From: Poa pratensis
Lineage: Eukaryota > Streptophyta > Magnoliopsida > Poales > Poaceae
Assembly: GCA_947311845.1 (NCBI GenBank)
Contig: CAMZMU010000041.1
Span: forward strand, 110,846,193 to 110,910,192
Direction: 5' to 3'
Length of the DNA: 64,000 nucleotides
Positions within the stretch are counted from its first letter, which is position 1. Each line of letters begins with the position of its first letter. The notes beneath the pieces are model-generated. The model did no database searches. It was not told where the DNA came from and saw only the letters and a program-made list of their open reading frames with translations. A program made the translations under genes and the position numbers. Shown one piece after another: positions 11,049-22,540 of this stretch.

Positions 11049-11192
11049 AAGCACCGCCTCTCCTCGCTCCAGAAGTCCTAGCACTGGCTCAACGTCATCG
11101 GCTTCACCGTCCTCGCCGTCACCGCCGCGGTTGCCGCGCTCAGGCTCATCGCCGTCGACTCGAAAACATACCATCTCTTCGCCGATGTCTGA
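11049..11192 (+). pseudogene. duplicated last-exon fragment of the proline transporter
   Basis: Repeats the final 48 codons of ProT ([10 protein letters not shown] through YHLFADV and stop). Here the tca-tgg of copy A (Ser-Trp) reads tcc-tag, creating an in-frame stop at 11079-11081. There is no promoter or start, so this is a non-functional by-product of the tandem duplication. Confidence 0.9.
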
Positions 11193-11996
11193 ATCTGAAT
11201 GATCTGCTGTCTGCTGCAGCTGCATCTCTTAGGCGGATAGTTTCCCTTCAGTGAGACACCTAGCTGCATGATGTGGCATTGCCGCATTGGCAAGCATCCC
11301 TTACGCCCATTTCGCGATTATACATTAATTATTGTGTGTTAGCGACAACAGTAGCTAGCGGATTACTAGTCTAGAGTATCATTCCACAGTGCGCTCTTAA
11401 TCAGAATGGCCTAACATGATTCTGGCTTCACGTACGCCATTGGACGAGCAGAGTGGTGAGAAAAAAACATAGAGCGGAAATTGGGGTTTGGGGGATAAGA
11501 ACTGAGAGAATTTCTTATTTGGTCTTTCTTTAAAATCGTCTTCCCTATTTGGCCGTAGAAAATAATTTCTTTCCAATTTGACATCTTAATTTTATTGCTT
11601 TCCTAATATGAGCCTCTAGTGCATTTTGAGCATTAAAATGACTCTTTTATCCCTGATAAATTATGTGACAAAAAAAAAGAGTTATTCTATGTTTAGAACG
11701 GTCGGAAGTTGTTCTTAGGCGGCGGACTGCTCGCCTTGCTTTTGCGCACGTAAGAGGTCTACATGTACGCGTTTTGCTGCTGGCTTCGCTGAGCAGGATG
11801 CCAGGATCCCTACGCAATCGGTCCATAGACACGTAGTGTAGGCACTGTTCAATGTTCATCCATCGGTATGCTAGCTTGTTGGATACATACGCGTATGATT
11901 ATAGTTGTATGTTGAACGTATTTGTCGTCGACCGCGACGCCGTCTCGCACTCGCACACGCCTGGGCTTTCCTTTTTCTTTTCTCTTCTGTCGCGCA

Positions 11997-13147
11997 TCCG
12001 GATGGCAATGGGTACCCGCAAACCCGATACCCGACGGGTACCCGCCTTAAATGGGGCGGGTATGGTATAGAAAAAAACCCACGGGTATAGTTAGCAGGGA
12101 AATTCCATACCCATCGGGTATAGCGGGGGCGGGTATGGGGGTGCCAAACCCATACCCGTGTACCCGCATACCCGACTGACCCCACATGTCAGTGAGCATC
12201 TGTATCCAGCCCCACGGCCCCACCTGTCATTCTACAAACGAAACCCTAACTAACCCCAGCCAACCCCACTCCCACCGTCCTCCACTCATTTCCTCGCCTC
12301 ATTTCCTCTCCCTCCTCGTCTCATTTCCTCCCCGAGCCGCCGCCGCCTAACCCTAACCTTGAGTCCCTGACCCCGAGCCGCCGCCGCCCGCGCCTAGCTC
12401 TTCTGCTGTCCGGCGCCACCGCTCCCTGGGAGCCATGGACTCCGCCGAAGATGCCCACGCCGCTGCTCGGGAGGCAGAGCGGTGCGGTGTACAGGGCCGT
12501 GGACGCCGCGCCCTTGTTGATGGGTGTGAGCAGCGGCTTGCTCGCCGCCGTGCAGGCGCCAAGGCTTCCTCCGGCGCTGCTCGCCCTTCTCCCTGCGCCC
12601 TACGCTGCCGCCGCCGCCCAGCAAGACTCCGGCGAGGATCTGCTCCGGCCATGGAGTCCTCCGAGCCCGCCTGCTCCGCCACCCTGCGCCACCGCCCTCG
12701 CGAGGCGAGAAGCGAGAGGAGATCGAGGTGCACGGGATGGCGTTGTCGCCGAACGTGGTGCGCGTGGCGGCGGTGCTCAACGAGATGGGCCTCGATTTCG
12801 AGATCGTCCCCGTCGACCTCTGCACCGACGCCCACAAGCACCACGATTTCCTTGCCCTGCTTCACGCCTTCACCCCAAGATCGTCCCCTGCTTCTTTAAT
12901 TCTTTGATTCATTGCAAAGATTGTTGTTAAATTGCTGTGATTTGTTGATGTATATTGCTGTCATATTGCTGTTTCAGCAATAACTTGGCGGGTACCCGTC
13001 GGGTACAGAAAACCCGGCGGGTGGCGGGTATGGTAAAAATCTGTACCCGGGAGCGGGTATGGGGCGGGTGACGGGGGCGGGGAGAAGGGGCGGGTGCGGG
13101 TATGGGGGTGCCATACCCGCACCCGAACCCGGCGGGTGCCATCCGGA
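11997..13147. mobile_element. non-autonomous hAT element nested in the MULE
   Basis: Terminal inverted repeat tccggatggca...tgccatccgga, flanked on both sides by a perfect 8-bp duplication gtcgcgca (11989-11996 and 13148-13155). The subterminal regions are rich in gggtacccg-type motifs (about 12010-12175 and 12985-13145), typical of many plant hAT elements. No transposase. The centre carries a GC-rich host-like segment including a glutathione S-transferase exon fragment. Confidence 0.9.
12719..12861 (+). pseudogene. captured glutathione S-transferase N-terminal fragment (phi class)
   Basis: In one frame this reads EIEVHGMALSPNVVRVAAVL and then a segment ending DFEIVPVDLCTDAHKHHDFL-AL. This matches the thioredoxin-like N-terminal part of plant phi-class GSTs, including the LSPNVVRV segment at the glutathione-binding helix and the HK.HDFLAL end of the first strand-helix unit. 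The usual NPFGQIP that should follow is missing, and sequence diverges at ttcacgcc. It has no start codon in context and lies within a hAT element, so it is a captured fragment. The upstream GC-rich 12370-12700 segment may also be host-derived but is not recognised. Confidence 0.7.
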
Positions 13148-13540
13148 GTCGCGCACGACCGAGGCAAATGGCAATCAAAGGCACGAGCTAGCGCATCCTT
13201 AGCTAGCTGCACCAACGCAACGACACGAAATCTAACTCTCTTTTTTGTCACATAATTTTTAGGGTTAAAAGAGTCTTTTGAATGTTCAAAACGCACTAGA
13301 GGACCATATTAGAAAAGAAATGAAATTAAGATATCAAATTGGGAAGAATTTTTTATATAAGGCCAAATAGGGAAGAAGATTTTAAGGAAAGACCAAATAA
13401 GAAATTCTCTCATAAGAATACCTTTTTTTTTAGATTTTCTCATAAGAATTCCGTGTGTTCATATTCGGTGGCGCGAGGCCGCTAGCTGCATTTTTCATGG
13501 TCCACGTTTGCTTTACAAAGAGCAGGGGAAAGCAGGGGAG

Positions 13541-15271
13541 CGCAAACCCTATTCATCGTCTTCTGCGAGTCGTATCATCCGACTCGCCCGCGTACGTTCC
13601 TTAGTGGGCCGGCCCATTAGTTTTCTCAATAGCGAAAAGAGAGAAGAAAATAGGTTGGGACGGTATGATTGGAACCCAGGACGTCAACGTAAAGGACCGA
13701 GCGCACACCACTGGGCTAGCCACAGATCATGTTGACTTATCATTATGTGACATTTTATTGTTTCCTTTTTCTCGGTTTTCGGTTTTCTTCTCTTTTTCTG
13801 TTTCTTTCTTTTCTCGTTTTATTCTTTCATTTCTTTCTTTTTGTTTCTTTTTTATTTTTTGGTTTAGTTTTATTTTCCTTTATTCAAAAATTTTCCTTTT
13901 TCATATTTTCAAAATCTCAACCATTTTCGTTTCTATTTTTTCTGAACTATTTTCAAAATTTGAATCATTTTTAAAATGAACTATTTTAAAATTGGAATCA
14001 TTTTTCAAATGCAAAATCTGAATCATTTCTTAAAATGAATTATTTTGAAATTTAGAGTCATTTTCAAAATCAGAACCATTTTTAAAAATGGAACAATTTT
14101 CAAAATTCGATCCATTTTCAAATTTGGAACAATTTTTTAAAAGGAACCATTTTAAAAATTTAAAATGGTGCCGATTTAAAAAATGGTTCCTTTATTGAAA
14201 ATGGTTCTGATTTAAGAAATGGTTTTTTTGAAAATGGTTTCGATTTAAAAAATGATTCTTTTTCTAAAAATGGTTCCGATTTAAAAAATTATTCTTTTTT
14301 GAAAAATGTTTCGATTAAAAAAATGTTTCCTTTTTTTAAAATGGTTCCGATTTTAAAAAATGTTCCTTTTTTGAAAATGGCTCCTTTTTCTGAAAATGGT
14401 TCCGATTTAAAAAATGGTTCCTTTTCTGAAAATGGTTCCTTATTTGAAAACGGTTTCGATTTAAAAAATCGTTCCGATTTAAAAAATTGTTCCTTTTTTG
14501 AAAATGGTTTCAATTAAAAAAATGGTTCATTTTTTGAAAATGGTTCCGATTTAAAAATGCTTCTTTTTTTAAAATGGTTCCGATTTAAAAAATAGTTCCT
14601 TTTTCTGAAAATGGTTCCGATTTAAAAATGGTTTCTTTTCTGAAAATGGTTCCGATTTAAAAAATGATTCCTTGTTTGAAATTGGTTCCGATTTAAAAAA
14701 GGTTCCTTTTTTGAAAATGGTTCCAATTTAAAAATGGTTCCGGTTAAAAAAATGGTTCTTTTTTGAAAATGTTTTGATTAAAAAATGGTTTCTTTTCTGA
14801 AAATGGTTCCGATTTAAAAAATGATTCCTTGTTTGAAATTGGTTCCGATTTAAAAAAGGTTCCTTTTTTGAAAATGGTTCCAATTTAAAAATGGTTCCGG
14901 TTAAAAAAAATGGTTCTTTTTTGAAAATGTTTTGATTAAAAAATGGTTCCTTTTTTGAAAATGGTTCCGATTTAAAAATGGTTCCTTTTTTGAAAATGGT
15001 TCCGATTTTAAAAATGGTTCCGATTTCAAATGGTTCCTTTTCTGAAAATGGTTCTTTTTTTGAATATGGTTCCGATTTAAAGAATGGTTTCGATTTAAAA
15101 AATGATTCCTTTTTTTGAAAATGGTTCCAATTTATAAATGGTTCTTTTTTTGAAAATGGTTCTGATTAAAAAAATACTTCCTTTTTTGAAAATGTTCTGA
15201 TTTAAAAAATGATTCCGTACGCGTACGAGTCCTACGTAGAGCTCGACCGCTAAAGGTGATACATAGGATCC
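13541..15271. repeat. AT-rich insertion with tRNA-like head and AAAATGGTTCC-type tracts
   Basis: Bounded on the left by gcaggggag (13532-13540) and on the right by ccaggggag (15272-15280), a possible 9-bp duplication with one mismatch. Inside, in order: GC-rich end, tRNA-like segment (about 13661-13735, minus strand), pyrimidine tract, then more than 1.2 kb of degenerate 11-25-bp units. These run in the orientation gaatcatttttaaaa until about 14155 and then in the inverse orientation aaaatggttccgatttaaaa. It is absent from copy A of the tandem duplication. No clear terminal inverted repeat. The same architecture recurs at 23157-25600. Confidence 0.65.
13661..13735 (-). other. tRNA-like segment (probable pseudo-tRNA or SINE-like promoter)
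   Basis: On the minus strand it reads tggctagcccagtgg (A-box-like) and, about 45 bases later, gggttccaatc (B-box-like, degenerate). The spacing resembles a tRNA or Pol III promoter. Without folding it I cannot claim a functional tRNA; a derived relic is more likely. Confidence 0.35.
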
Positions 15272-16384
15272 CCAGGGGAGGAGGTGGTCGTCTAAACATG
15301 TTACTACATGAATGGGCTTGGGAGTGTGAATAATAGTCCAGCCCATTTGTATGGCCGGCACAAACTAGCCCATAAAGTGTTTCAGCATCATTCCTTTAAA
15401 AAAGTGTTTCAGCATCAGCGGGTTTTCTACAACAATAACAAAAAAAAAACCGTACTGAAAAATAAGCAACCCTTTGGTGGCCAGATGTTGTGAAATTGAG
15501 GAGTTACTGTACAGAGATGCACGCGTCGCCGCGCCCGAACAACGTTGTTCATGCGGCATACTTACAAAACAAATGGAAATCTACATAAAAAGAAATATGC
15601 AACAACGTTGTTCATGCGGCATACTCATGTCTACTTTATTGCGTGGAGTTTGGTTCGACTGCTCTTCGGCGAAAACACATGATCATGTCTTGATGGTTGG
15701 ATCCAACAACCTCGCCTTTCCCTTTCAGGAGGTGTCGTTGCAACACACCATAAGAGATCCGTAGTAACGCTGGATCATTTAGAGCATCTCTAGCAGAAAT
15801 CTTAAATCGCGGAACCTTAAAACAAGTTTATGGTTCGCGAAGCTTGCGTTTTTAGTCCAAAACGAGACACGCCATAGCAGAAACCGTAAAACCGACATGT
15901 AAAACGGAATATTCACAGTTTTCTTTTTCTCCCACTTCGTCTTCTTCCTCTCGCTCTGTGGCCGTGTTGATCCGCTCAAATCAGCCAGAAAGCTAGCTAG
16001 CTAGCTAGAATCGATCGATCCAGTCCCGCGTGGGAGCTAGCTAGCTAGACCACGTGGGATCGATCCAGGCCGGCCAGGAAGGGCGGATCTAGAAATTTTG
16101 GTCAATGGGTTCACTCACGATCAAGTCATGAACTAACTACGTATTGTACAAGCGTACACCGTCTCAAAAAAGACCATATCACTCAAAGACAACATAAATT
16201 ACCAAAATATCATAACATATATAGCCGTTGTGTTGAAAGTAAAGGACGAGACATACCGGGTAAATGAAATACGCCTTTAATTGCAATGGGTTCACTCCAT
16301 ATTTGCATTCTGAATGTGGTGTTCTTCATAGAATAAATACGCCTTTAATTGCAAATGCATCATTCCCGGCTTGTCCCTCATTGC

Positions 16385-16700
16385 AATCTCTGAAAAGGTA
16401 GCAGCACAAACAACCTTATCCACCTTGTCACTGTACTCGAGCCAATCACCATATTTCTTGAACCATGCTGGATTAAACCTTCGTTCATCATCACCAATGA
16501 GCCTATGTGGATAAACAAAATCAGGCGGTGGCCTGTATGGTCCCCTGGTTAAATATCTTCTCCTAATCTCATCTTGCTTCTTAGAATCTTGGGTGTACTC
16601 AGAAATTCTCTTCTGTCAACCGGATCATAAGGCAATTCATCTAAATCAATTTCTCTCTGATTAGAGGGCTTTGGGAGACTAGCTGTACCAACGTCTGATT
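16385..16700 (-). pseudogene. TTF-type zinc finger (ZMYM1-like) transposase fragment
   Basis: On the minus strand the sequence reads REIDLDELPYDPVDR, then after a one-base shift RISEYTQDSKKQDEIRRRYL, TRGPYRPPPDFVYPHRLIGD and RFNPAWFKKYGDWLEYSDKV with DKVVCAATFSE. This is the start of the TTF zinc-finger region found in plant zinc finger MYM-type protein 1-like (hAT-related) proteins, where FxxxWFKKYxWLEYS precedes a Cys-rich stretch. The downstream dimerisation region is missing. Its 5' portion lies within the ~405-bp repeat that also occurs at 22748-23153. Confidence 0.65.
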
Positions 16701-17014
16701 GCTTGCGTCTAAGAGCTGGCGTTGAAGTGCCTTCAACATTAGCTGAATCTTCCGATCAGTTTCTTTTTTTTGCAAAATACCGCTCCATGACCTAGATGAA
16801 TCAGTACTTGCACAAACCACAAGACGGAAAGGATTTTCTTAATTTGTACCTGTCGCGTTGCGGCTGCCGGCCGCCGGCGTCCAGTCGACGAGTGACGGAG
16901 AGAGACGAGCAGCAGTTTTAGATTTTGGTGTTGCGGCGCCGTGGTACATGAACAAGTCAAGCGCCGAGCGAGAACTAAACCTGCTACTTGCGTCTTGTAT
17001 AGCCATACACATCT
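16611..17014. repeat. left copy of ~405-bp direct repeat flanking the LINE
   Basis: Starts ttctgtcaaccggatcataa and ends gccatacacatct, immediately before the LINE poly-T. It differs from the right copy (22748-23153) at only a few positions: accaacg/atcaacg, gcggc/gtggc and the length of one T-run. It directly abuts both LINE ends. Confidence 0.9.
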
Positions 17015-17040
17015 TTTTTTTTTAGAACAACCATACGACT

Positions 17041-20000
17041 TTATTGAACTAATATATTGTTTGGGATACAAAGACCATCAGGGGGCTGTAAGAGCCAAAC
17101 CTGACGTCCAATACTACTAGATGTTGCAGATTTTGCGAGTCTATGTGCCTCCGCGTTCGAAGCACGATTCTCGTGCCTAAACGACGCCGCGACCATCAGA
17201 TGTGCTGTTGCCATGATTTCGCTAAGCACCATGCTGTAGCTCCCAGAATATGGTCTCGCCATGTCGTTCACGATCGCCAGGCAATCAGTCGCGACCGTGA
17301 TCTTCTGCAGCTGCAGGTCTTGCGCCAGTGCCAGAGCCTCCCTGCACGCCAGGGCCTCCATCACTGTCGGATCAGTGACTCCACTCACTGTCAGGGCTGA
17401 TGCGCCCAAAAACGCTCCTGTTTCGCTGCGGCATATCACCCCTACCGCTCCTCCAGGTCTTGACTTTGCCATAGTTGCGTTGACATTGAGTTTGGCACAG
17501 CCCGTAACCGGAGGTATCCACTTCGGGTGGGCAGGAACAGGTCCCCGTCCGCCCGCCGGCCTCGCCGGAACAGCGATTGAGAGATCCCGCAGGTAGCTCT
17601 CGATGAATAGATGCGTAGAGAGCGGGCTTTGGTAAACATCTTCGTGGATGATCTTCCTTCGCGCAAACCAAATGGCCCAAAGTGTGACCGCCACTCTAGC
17701 AAAATTGTCCCGAGACAATGTCTCCATCATGGCAAAAAGCCAATGCTTCGCCGAGACGGCCTCGTACATGCTCACATGTTCAGTAATATCTTCATCCGCC
17801 AGAGCCTACACAGATCTTGCAACCGTGCAGCTGAGTAAAGAGTGTCTCCAAGAATCCTCCGCGCCACAGATCGAGCAAGCACTCGTTGCTGCCATGCGCC
17901 GGTGGCACCGTACATCCCCTGTGGGTAGCGACTGTTGTGCTAGTCGCCAAAGAAAGATTCGGAGCTTGGATGGAACTTGCGTCTTCCACAGTCGCTGCCA
18001 AGCTTTGCCTTCTGACATCGTATGTGAGCTAGCTGCCCTCCCCTCTAGCCAGTCCTCTCGGCGTTTCTTTGTGGTAACCAGAAGCCGATAGACTGAGCGA
18101 ACAGAGAGGATACCCGATTTTTCATAGTGCCAAGCCCACTGATCCTCCATTCGCCGAGTGCTCAGGGGGATCGAGCGGATGATCTCCACATCCATCGGGA
18201 GGAAGTGTTCCTCCAGCAGTTCTGTCCTCCATGAGGCGGACGTGCTGTCAATAAAAGCCGCAACAGAGGGCGGTGGATCAGCCTTCCGATTTGCCACCAG
18301 CCGCAACATGAAATCCCGTGGGAGCCAGTTCTGGTTCCACGCGTGAGTGCTTTCCCCTGTGCCAATGCGCCTGATTAGTCCTTGCTTCATCGTGTCCCGT
18401 CCTTCCACGATCGCTCTCCAAACATGTGATGGAGACGAACCCAGGGTAGCTTCTAGGAAATCCATGTCTGGAAAGTATACTGCCTTCAAGACCCTAGCGC
18501 TCAGGCCATCTTCCGCCAAGCTTGGCGAGCTTGCATCGCCAAGTTAAACAACTCGATGTCACGGAACCCCAAACCTCCTGAAAACTTTGGGGAGCACATT
18601 GTTTCCCATGACACCCAACAGGGTTTACGATTTCCATCTTTACTTCCCCACCAAAAATTGCGAAGCATGGAATTAATAGCTTTGCATAAACCTCTCGGTA
18701 ATTTGAAGCAGGACATGGAGAAGGTTGGGATCGCCTGTGCAACTGATTTAATCAAGACCTCCTTTCCTCCCGAAGCCAAGGTTTGCTCAAGCCAGCCTTG
18801 GATTCTCTTCCATATCCGATCCCTTAAGTACTTGAACGCTCCATTCATGGATCGCCCAATATCAGAAGGCATGCCAAGGTACTTCTCGTTTAATGTCTCA
18901 TTGGGTACATGAAGTATACCCTTGATAGCTTGCCGAAGCTCCTCTGGACAGCCTTTGCTAAAGAACACAAAAGACTTGTCCAAATTAACTCGCTGTCCTG
19001 ATGCATTACAGTATTTCTCCAATATGTCATTGATTTATGCGGCTCCCTCTACACATGCTTTAACAAACAGCAGGCTATCATCGGCAAAAAGGAGATGGTT
19101 CACTGCAGGAGCTGTGGGGGCCACCTTAATCCCTTCGAGGTGCGATGAATGACGACTATGTTTTAAAAGACCAGAAAGGCCCTCTGCTGCAAGTAGAAAC
19201 AAGTAGGGGGATATTGGATCACCTTGACGTAGGCCACGGGATGGTCGAAACTCCTCAAGAGGTGTCCCATTGAATAATACCGAGAAGGACACTGATGAGA
19301 CCATACTCATAACTAGGTTAACCCATTGTTGGTGGAAGCCCATGTGTAGCATGATTGCTCGCAAGTAATCCCACTCAACTCGGTCATACGCCTTCCGCAT
19401 GTCAAGCTTTAAAGCGCAATGTCGATGTTTCTTTGCGCCATTTCTCTTCATAAAATGAAGACACTCATATGCGGTAATTATGTTGTCCGTTATCAATCGT
19501 CCTGGAACAAAGGCGGACTGCTCCTCAGAGATGATCTCCGGTAAGATAACCTTCAGCCTATTTGCCAATACTTTAGAGGCAATCTTGTATATGACGTTGC
19601 ACAAGCTGATGGGACGGAACTGCCCTAACTCCTCCGGGGAAGCTACCTTCGGAATTAGTACTATGAAGGTTTTGTTTATACCATCTGGACTGTCTTCTCC
19701 ACGTAAAATATGCAAGACTGCCCTAGTCACCTCCTCGCCACAGAGGTTCCAATGCTTTTGGAAAAACTGCGCTGGAAATCCATCAGGACCCGGTGCCTTC
19801 AAAGGGAACATCTGAAAAAGCGATGTTTTAACTTCCCCATCCTCAAACGGCGCAATTAGTTTCCTATTCATCTCAGCCGAGACTGTGACCGGAACAGTAG
19901 CTAGAACCTCTCCAATCCCTGACGTACCTTCCGAGGTATAGAGGTTACTATAGAAGTCTCGGGTAAGGTGACCGAGTTCATGCTGATCTTCAGTCACCAC

Positions 20001-21146
20001 ACCATCAGGTCTGATCAAGCGACTGATCCTATTCCTCTTCTTTCTCCCACTGGCACGCATGTGGAAGAAACGTGTGTTACGGTCACCTTCAGACAACCAT
20101 TGGATACGTGATCGTTGTCTCCACATTACCTCCTCCCTATGTTGGAGTTCAACCAGCCTCTCCACGATTTTTAGCTCCTGGTGGCTCGGTCCGACTCTAT
20201 CAGGTACTGCACGCAAATCCGCAAGTTGTGCCCTCAGGTTCTTCAGCTCCTTGCGTACATTGCCGAACGTATCACGCCCCCACGAAGACATGGATCGCGA
20301 GAGGCCCTCGAGCTTCCCCAGCAAACCATGCATGGACGTGCATGACTCATTATTCCATGCCGACTCCACCATCGGCTGGAATTCTGCATGTGATTCCCAC
20401 ATAGCCTCATAGCGGAACAGTCTCGGCAGCCGCGCATGTTCCTCCGTCGGCACCTGACGGAGTATGATTGGTGAGTGATCTGATGCCGCAGCTGTCAGAT
20501 GCTGGAGCGTGGCAAGCGGAAACCGCTCACTCCAGCTAGGCGTGGCCAACGCACGGTCGAGCCGCACCCGGCAATATGTCCCTCCAGCGACCTTCTTCTC
20601 AAAAGTCCACGTTGTACCAGTAAATCCGAGATCCATCAGCTCGCAAATGTCAACGGTATCTTGGAAAGCTTGAATCTGGGTGTTGCTGCGTTCATTCACA
20701 CCCATATGCTCCTCCCGCAGGAGTACCTCATTAAAATCACCAATGCAAAGCCATGGTAATGGCGATGATGCCTTGATAAATTTCAACATATCCCAAGTCT
20801 TATGCCTATGCCTAACTTGAGCCTCTCCATAAACACAAGTCAACCTCCACGGTTCCTCCCCAGGAGGAGAAACAACAGCGTCAATGTGATACTGAGAGTA
20901 AGGTAAAAGATCAATCTTTATTTCATTGTTCCAAAAAATTGCCAGACCACCACTGCGGCCTGTACTACTAACAGCGAAAACCTTATCGTAGCCTAAAGTT
21001 CCCGCTAAGCATTCCACTCTTGACTTGTGTATTTGAGTCTCCACAACGCAAAGAATGGATGGGGCAAATTCCTTCACAAAATAGCGAAGTTCTCGAACTG
21101 TCGCGTCGTTGCCAAGACCACGACAGTTCCACAACAAGGTACTCAT
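17041..21146 (-). pseudogene. LINE ORF2: endonuclease - reverse transcriptase - RNase H, disrupted
   Basis: Starts MSTLLWNCRGLGNDATVREL (apurinic endonuclease fold, with CVVETQ, CIGDFNEVL and ASDHSPI motifs). It continues with reverse transcriptase (FRPISLCNVIYKIASKVLAN, SAFVPGRLITDN, ALKLDMRKAYDRVEW, GLRQGDPISPYLF, LLFADDSLLF), a zf-RVT region near 17850-18100 (WKTQVPSKLRIFLWRLAQQS) and an RNase H domain near 17100-17450. Breaks: an in-frame TAA after KACVEGAA (about 19032-19034, from CAA), a frameshift near 18510-18520 (QARQAWR to AEDGLSARV), and a TAG at about 17803-17805 (Trp codon). The first RNase H aspartate is changed (KLNVNAT where LNVDG/A is usual). EN and RT motifs themselves look intact. 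Confidence 0.9.
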
Positions 21147-21406
21147 TGCTCCCGGCGGTACTCCTCACTGGAGCCCGCCGATGTGCTTGTGTTCTTTGCC
21201 TTATGCGGTGATGCCTTTGTCTTGGGACGTTTCTTTTCTCTTGCCGATGGTGGAGGAGGAGGGGTACCCGAGCGCGGCTGGTAGTTCTTCTTCTCCCCTC
21301 AGGCTCCACCTCATTCTCAAAGTCCAGCTTCTTGACGACCTCCTTTCCATTAGATGATTCAATAACCCCCGGCTCCTTCCACTGAAGCATCAATGGGGCC
21401 GAGGTA

Positions 21407-22540
21407 TCATTCTTTTCTGCCTTTTTCCGGGCTCACCTCCGTGAGACTAGCATCAGCAGATGTACGCTTGCGTGTATCAGCCACTGCCAGGTCCAAGCCC
21501 CGGCCCATACCACGGCCGCGTGAGTTATTTCCACTCATGCGTCCATCTCCACGGCCACGACCGTCTCCACGGCCTCGGCCTTCACCACGTCCCCCATCTC
21601 GACCGCCATACTGAGTTCCACCGCGTCCTGCACGGCCAGCACCACGGCTTCCCGGGGTATACCCCCCACTGTGTGTCCTTCCCTGGAACTGGGGGTCATC
21701 ACCGTTTCCATGGAGCCGACCACGATTCCAGGCCATGTCAGCTAACATCCATGTTCCAAATTTCTCCTGGCCAGGGGAGTGCACACCGGAGCCGTACTCC
21801 TCCTTTACATGGCCAAGGAGACCACAAACAGCACAAAAGCGAGGCACTTTTTCATACTTCACTCGCATGATCACCGCAGGCAGCCCTTCCGGCTTGATTG
21901 ACACAAACCGTGTCAACTCTTTCCTCACGTCCAGCCAGACCCGAGCTCTAACAAAGTCACCACCATCGAACCTGGGGTTCATGTCGACAGTGATCACCTC
22001 TCCCACATTGGCAGATAGGCATGTGATGATATGCTTCTTGCGGTATAGTTCAGGTATGTCATGTATCTGAATCCAAGCATGTATACGGTTCAGCTCCACC
22101 TCCGAAGCTTTGCTGCTCCCATTGTATTTCTCGATCAGCAGGCCCTGTTCCCTGAAGATCCATGGCCCCTGCTCCGTTATTTTCTGCCAGTCACCGAGGC
22201 AGCTAGCATGAACTATGAACCTGTTGTCCTCCAAGTCCCTAAAAAACACCTCTTGCGCCGGTGCCCACGCAAACCTCATGGTCTTCTTCATCGAGATCGC
22301 ACTGAAGGGCCTCGGCGTAAGCACACGCATGACAGCCATCCACTTCGTCCCCTCCTTCAAATTTTCAACTTCATCCTTCCGGACAAAAACTCCTCCGATA
22401 TCATCACCCTTAAGGTTCAGACTACACAGCAGCTCTTCCAGCGATGGTTCAACAGCTCTCTCTGAAGCAGCGCTTGCTTCCCCCTTCTCGCTTGCCGCCG
22501 CCATGATCGACCGATCTGACGTCCGAAGCCCTAATCCCAA
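21407..22540 (-). CDS. LINE ORF1 (DUF4283 plus zinc knuckle)
   Basis: An open frame of 377 codons; a better start may be the internal Met at 22504 (MAAASEKGEAS). The central part (KWMAVMRVLTPRPFSAISMK, WAPAQEVFFRDLEDNRFIVH, GPWIFREQGLLIEKYNG) is the DUF4283 domain of plant LINE and retrotransposon-like ORF1 proteins. It is followed by a CCHC-type knuckle, CAVCGLLGHVKEEYG, in which the last cysteine is replaced by tyrosine. The C-terminus is Gly/Arg-rich (GRGDGRGRGDGRM). It sits about 260 bp upstream of ORF2, as usual in the clade. It binds element RNA in related LINEs; here only the zinc site appears damaged. Confidence 0.8.
   Translation of the reverse strand: MGLGLRTSDRSIMAAASEKGEASAASERAVEPSLEELLCSLNLKGDDIGGVFVRKDEVENLKEGTKWMAVMRVLTPRPFSAISMKKTMRFAWAPAQEVFFRDLEDNRFIVHASCLGDWQKITEQGPWIFREQGLLIEKYNGSSKASEVELNRIHAWIQIHDIPELYRKKHIITCLSANVGEVITVDMNPRFDGGDFVRARVWLDVRKELTRFVSIKPEGLPAVIMRVKYEKVPRFCAVCGLLGHVKEEYGSGVHSPGQEKFGTWMLADMAWNRGRLHGNGDDPQFQGRTHSGGYTPGSRGAGRAGRGGTQYGGRDGGRGEGRGRGDGRGRGDGRMSGNNSRGRGMGRGLDLAVADTRKRTSADASLTEVSPEKGRKE

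Larger units (their letters stand above)
11504..13411. mobile_element. Mutator-like (MULE) element with ~180-bp terminal inverted repeats
   Basis: The ends gagagaatttcttatttggt and its inverse at 13392-13411 continue as inverted repeats of roughly 180 bp (11504-11683 and about 13234-13411). The flanks are ataagaact (11495-11503) and ataagaata (13412-13420), a 9-bp target-site duplication with two mismatches, as expected for Mutator-like elements. No transposase is visible. The interior is occupied mostly by a nested hAT element. It is absent from copy A of the tandem duplication, so it inserted after that event. Confidence 0.85.

Noticed and set aside
12353..12930. Several long frames around the GST fragment as a complete captured gene
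   Set aside because: Only 12719-12861 gives recognisable protein; frames on both strands are open because of high GC, and the GST part is truncated.
13665..13979. Phe/Ser-rich frames in the T-rich tract (also 23284-23593)
   Set aside because: Low-complexity pyrimidine tracts give hydrophobic pseudo-proteins; no real membrane protein pattern.
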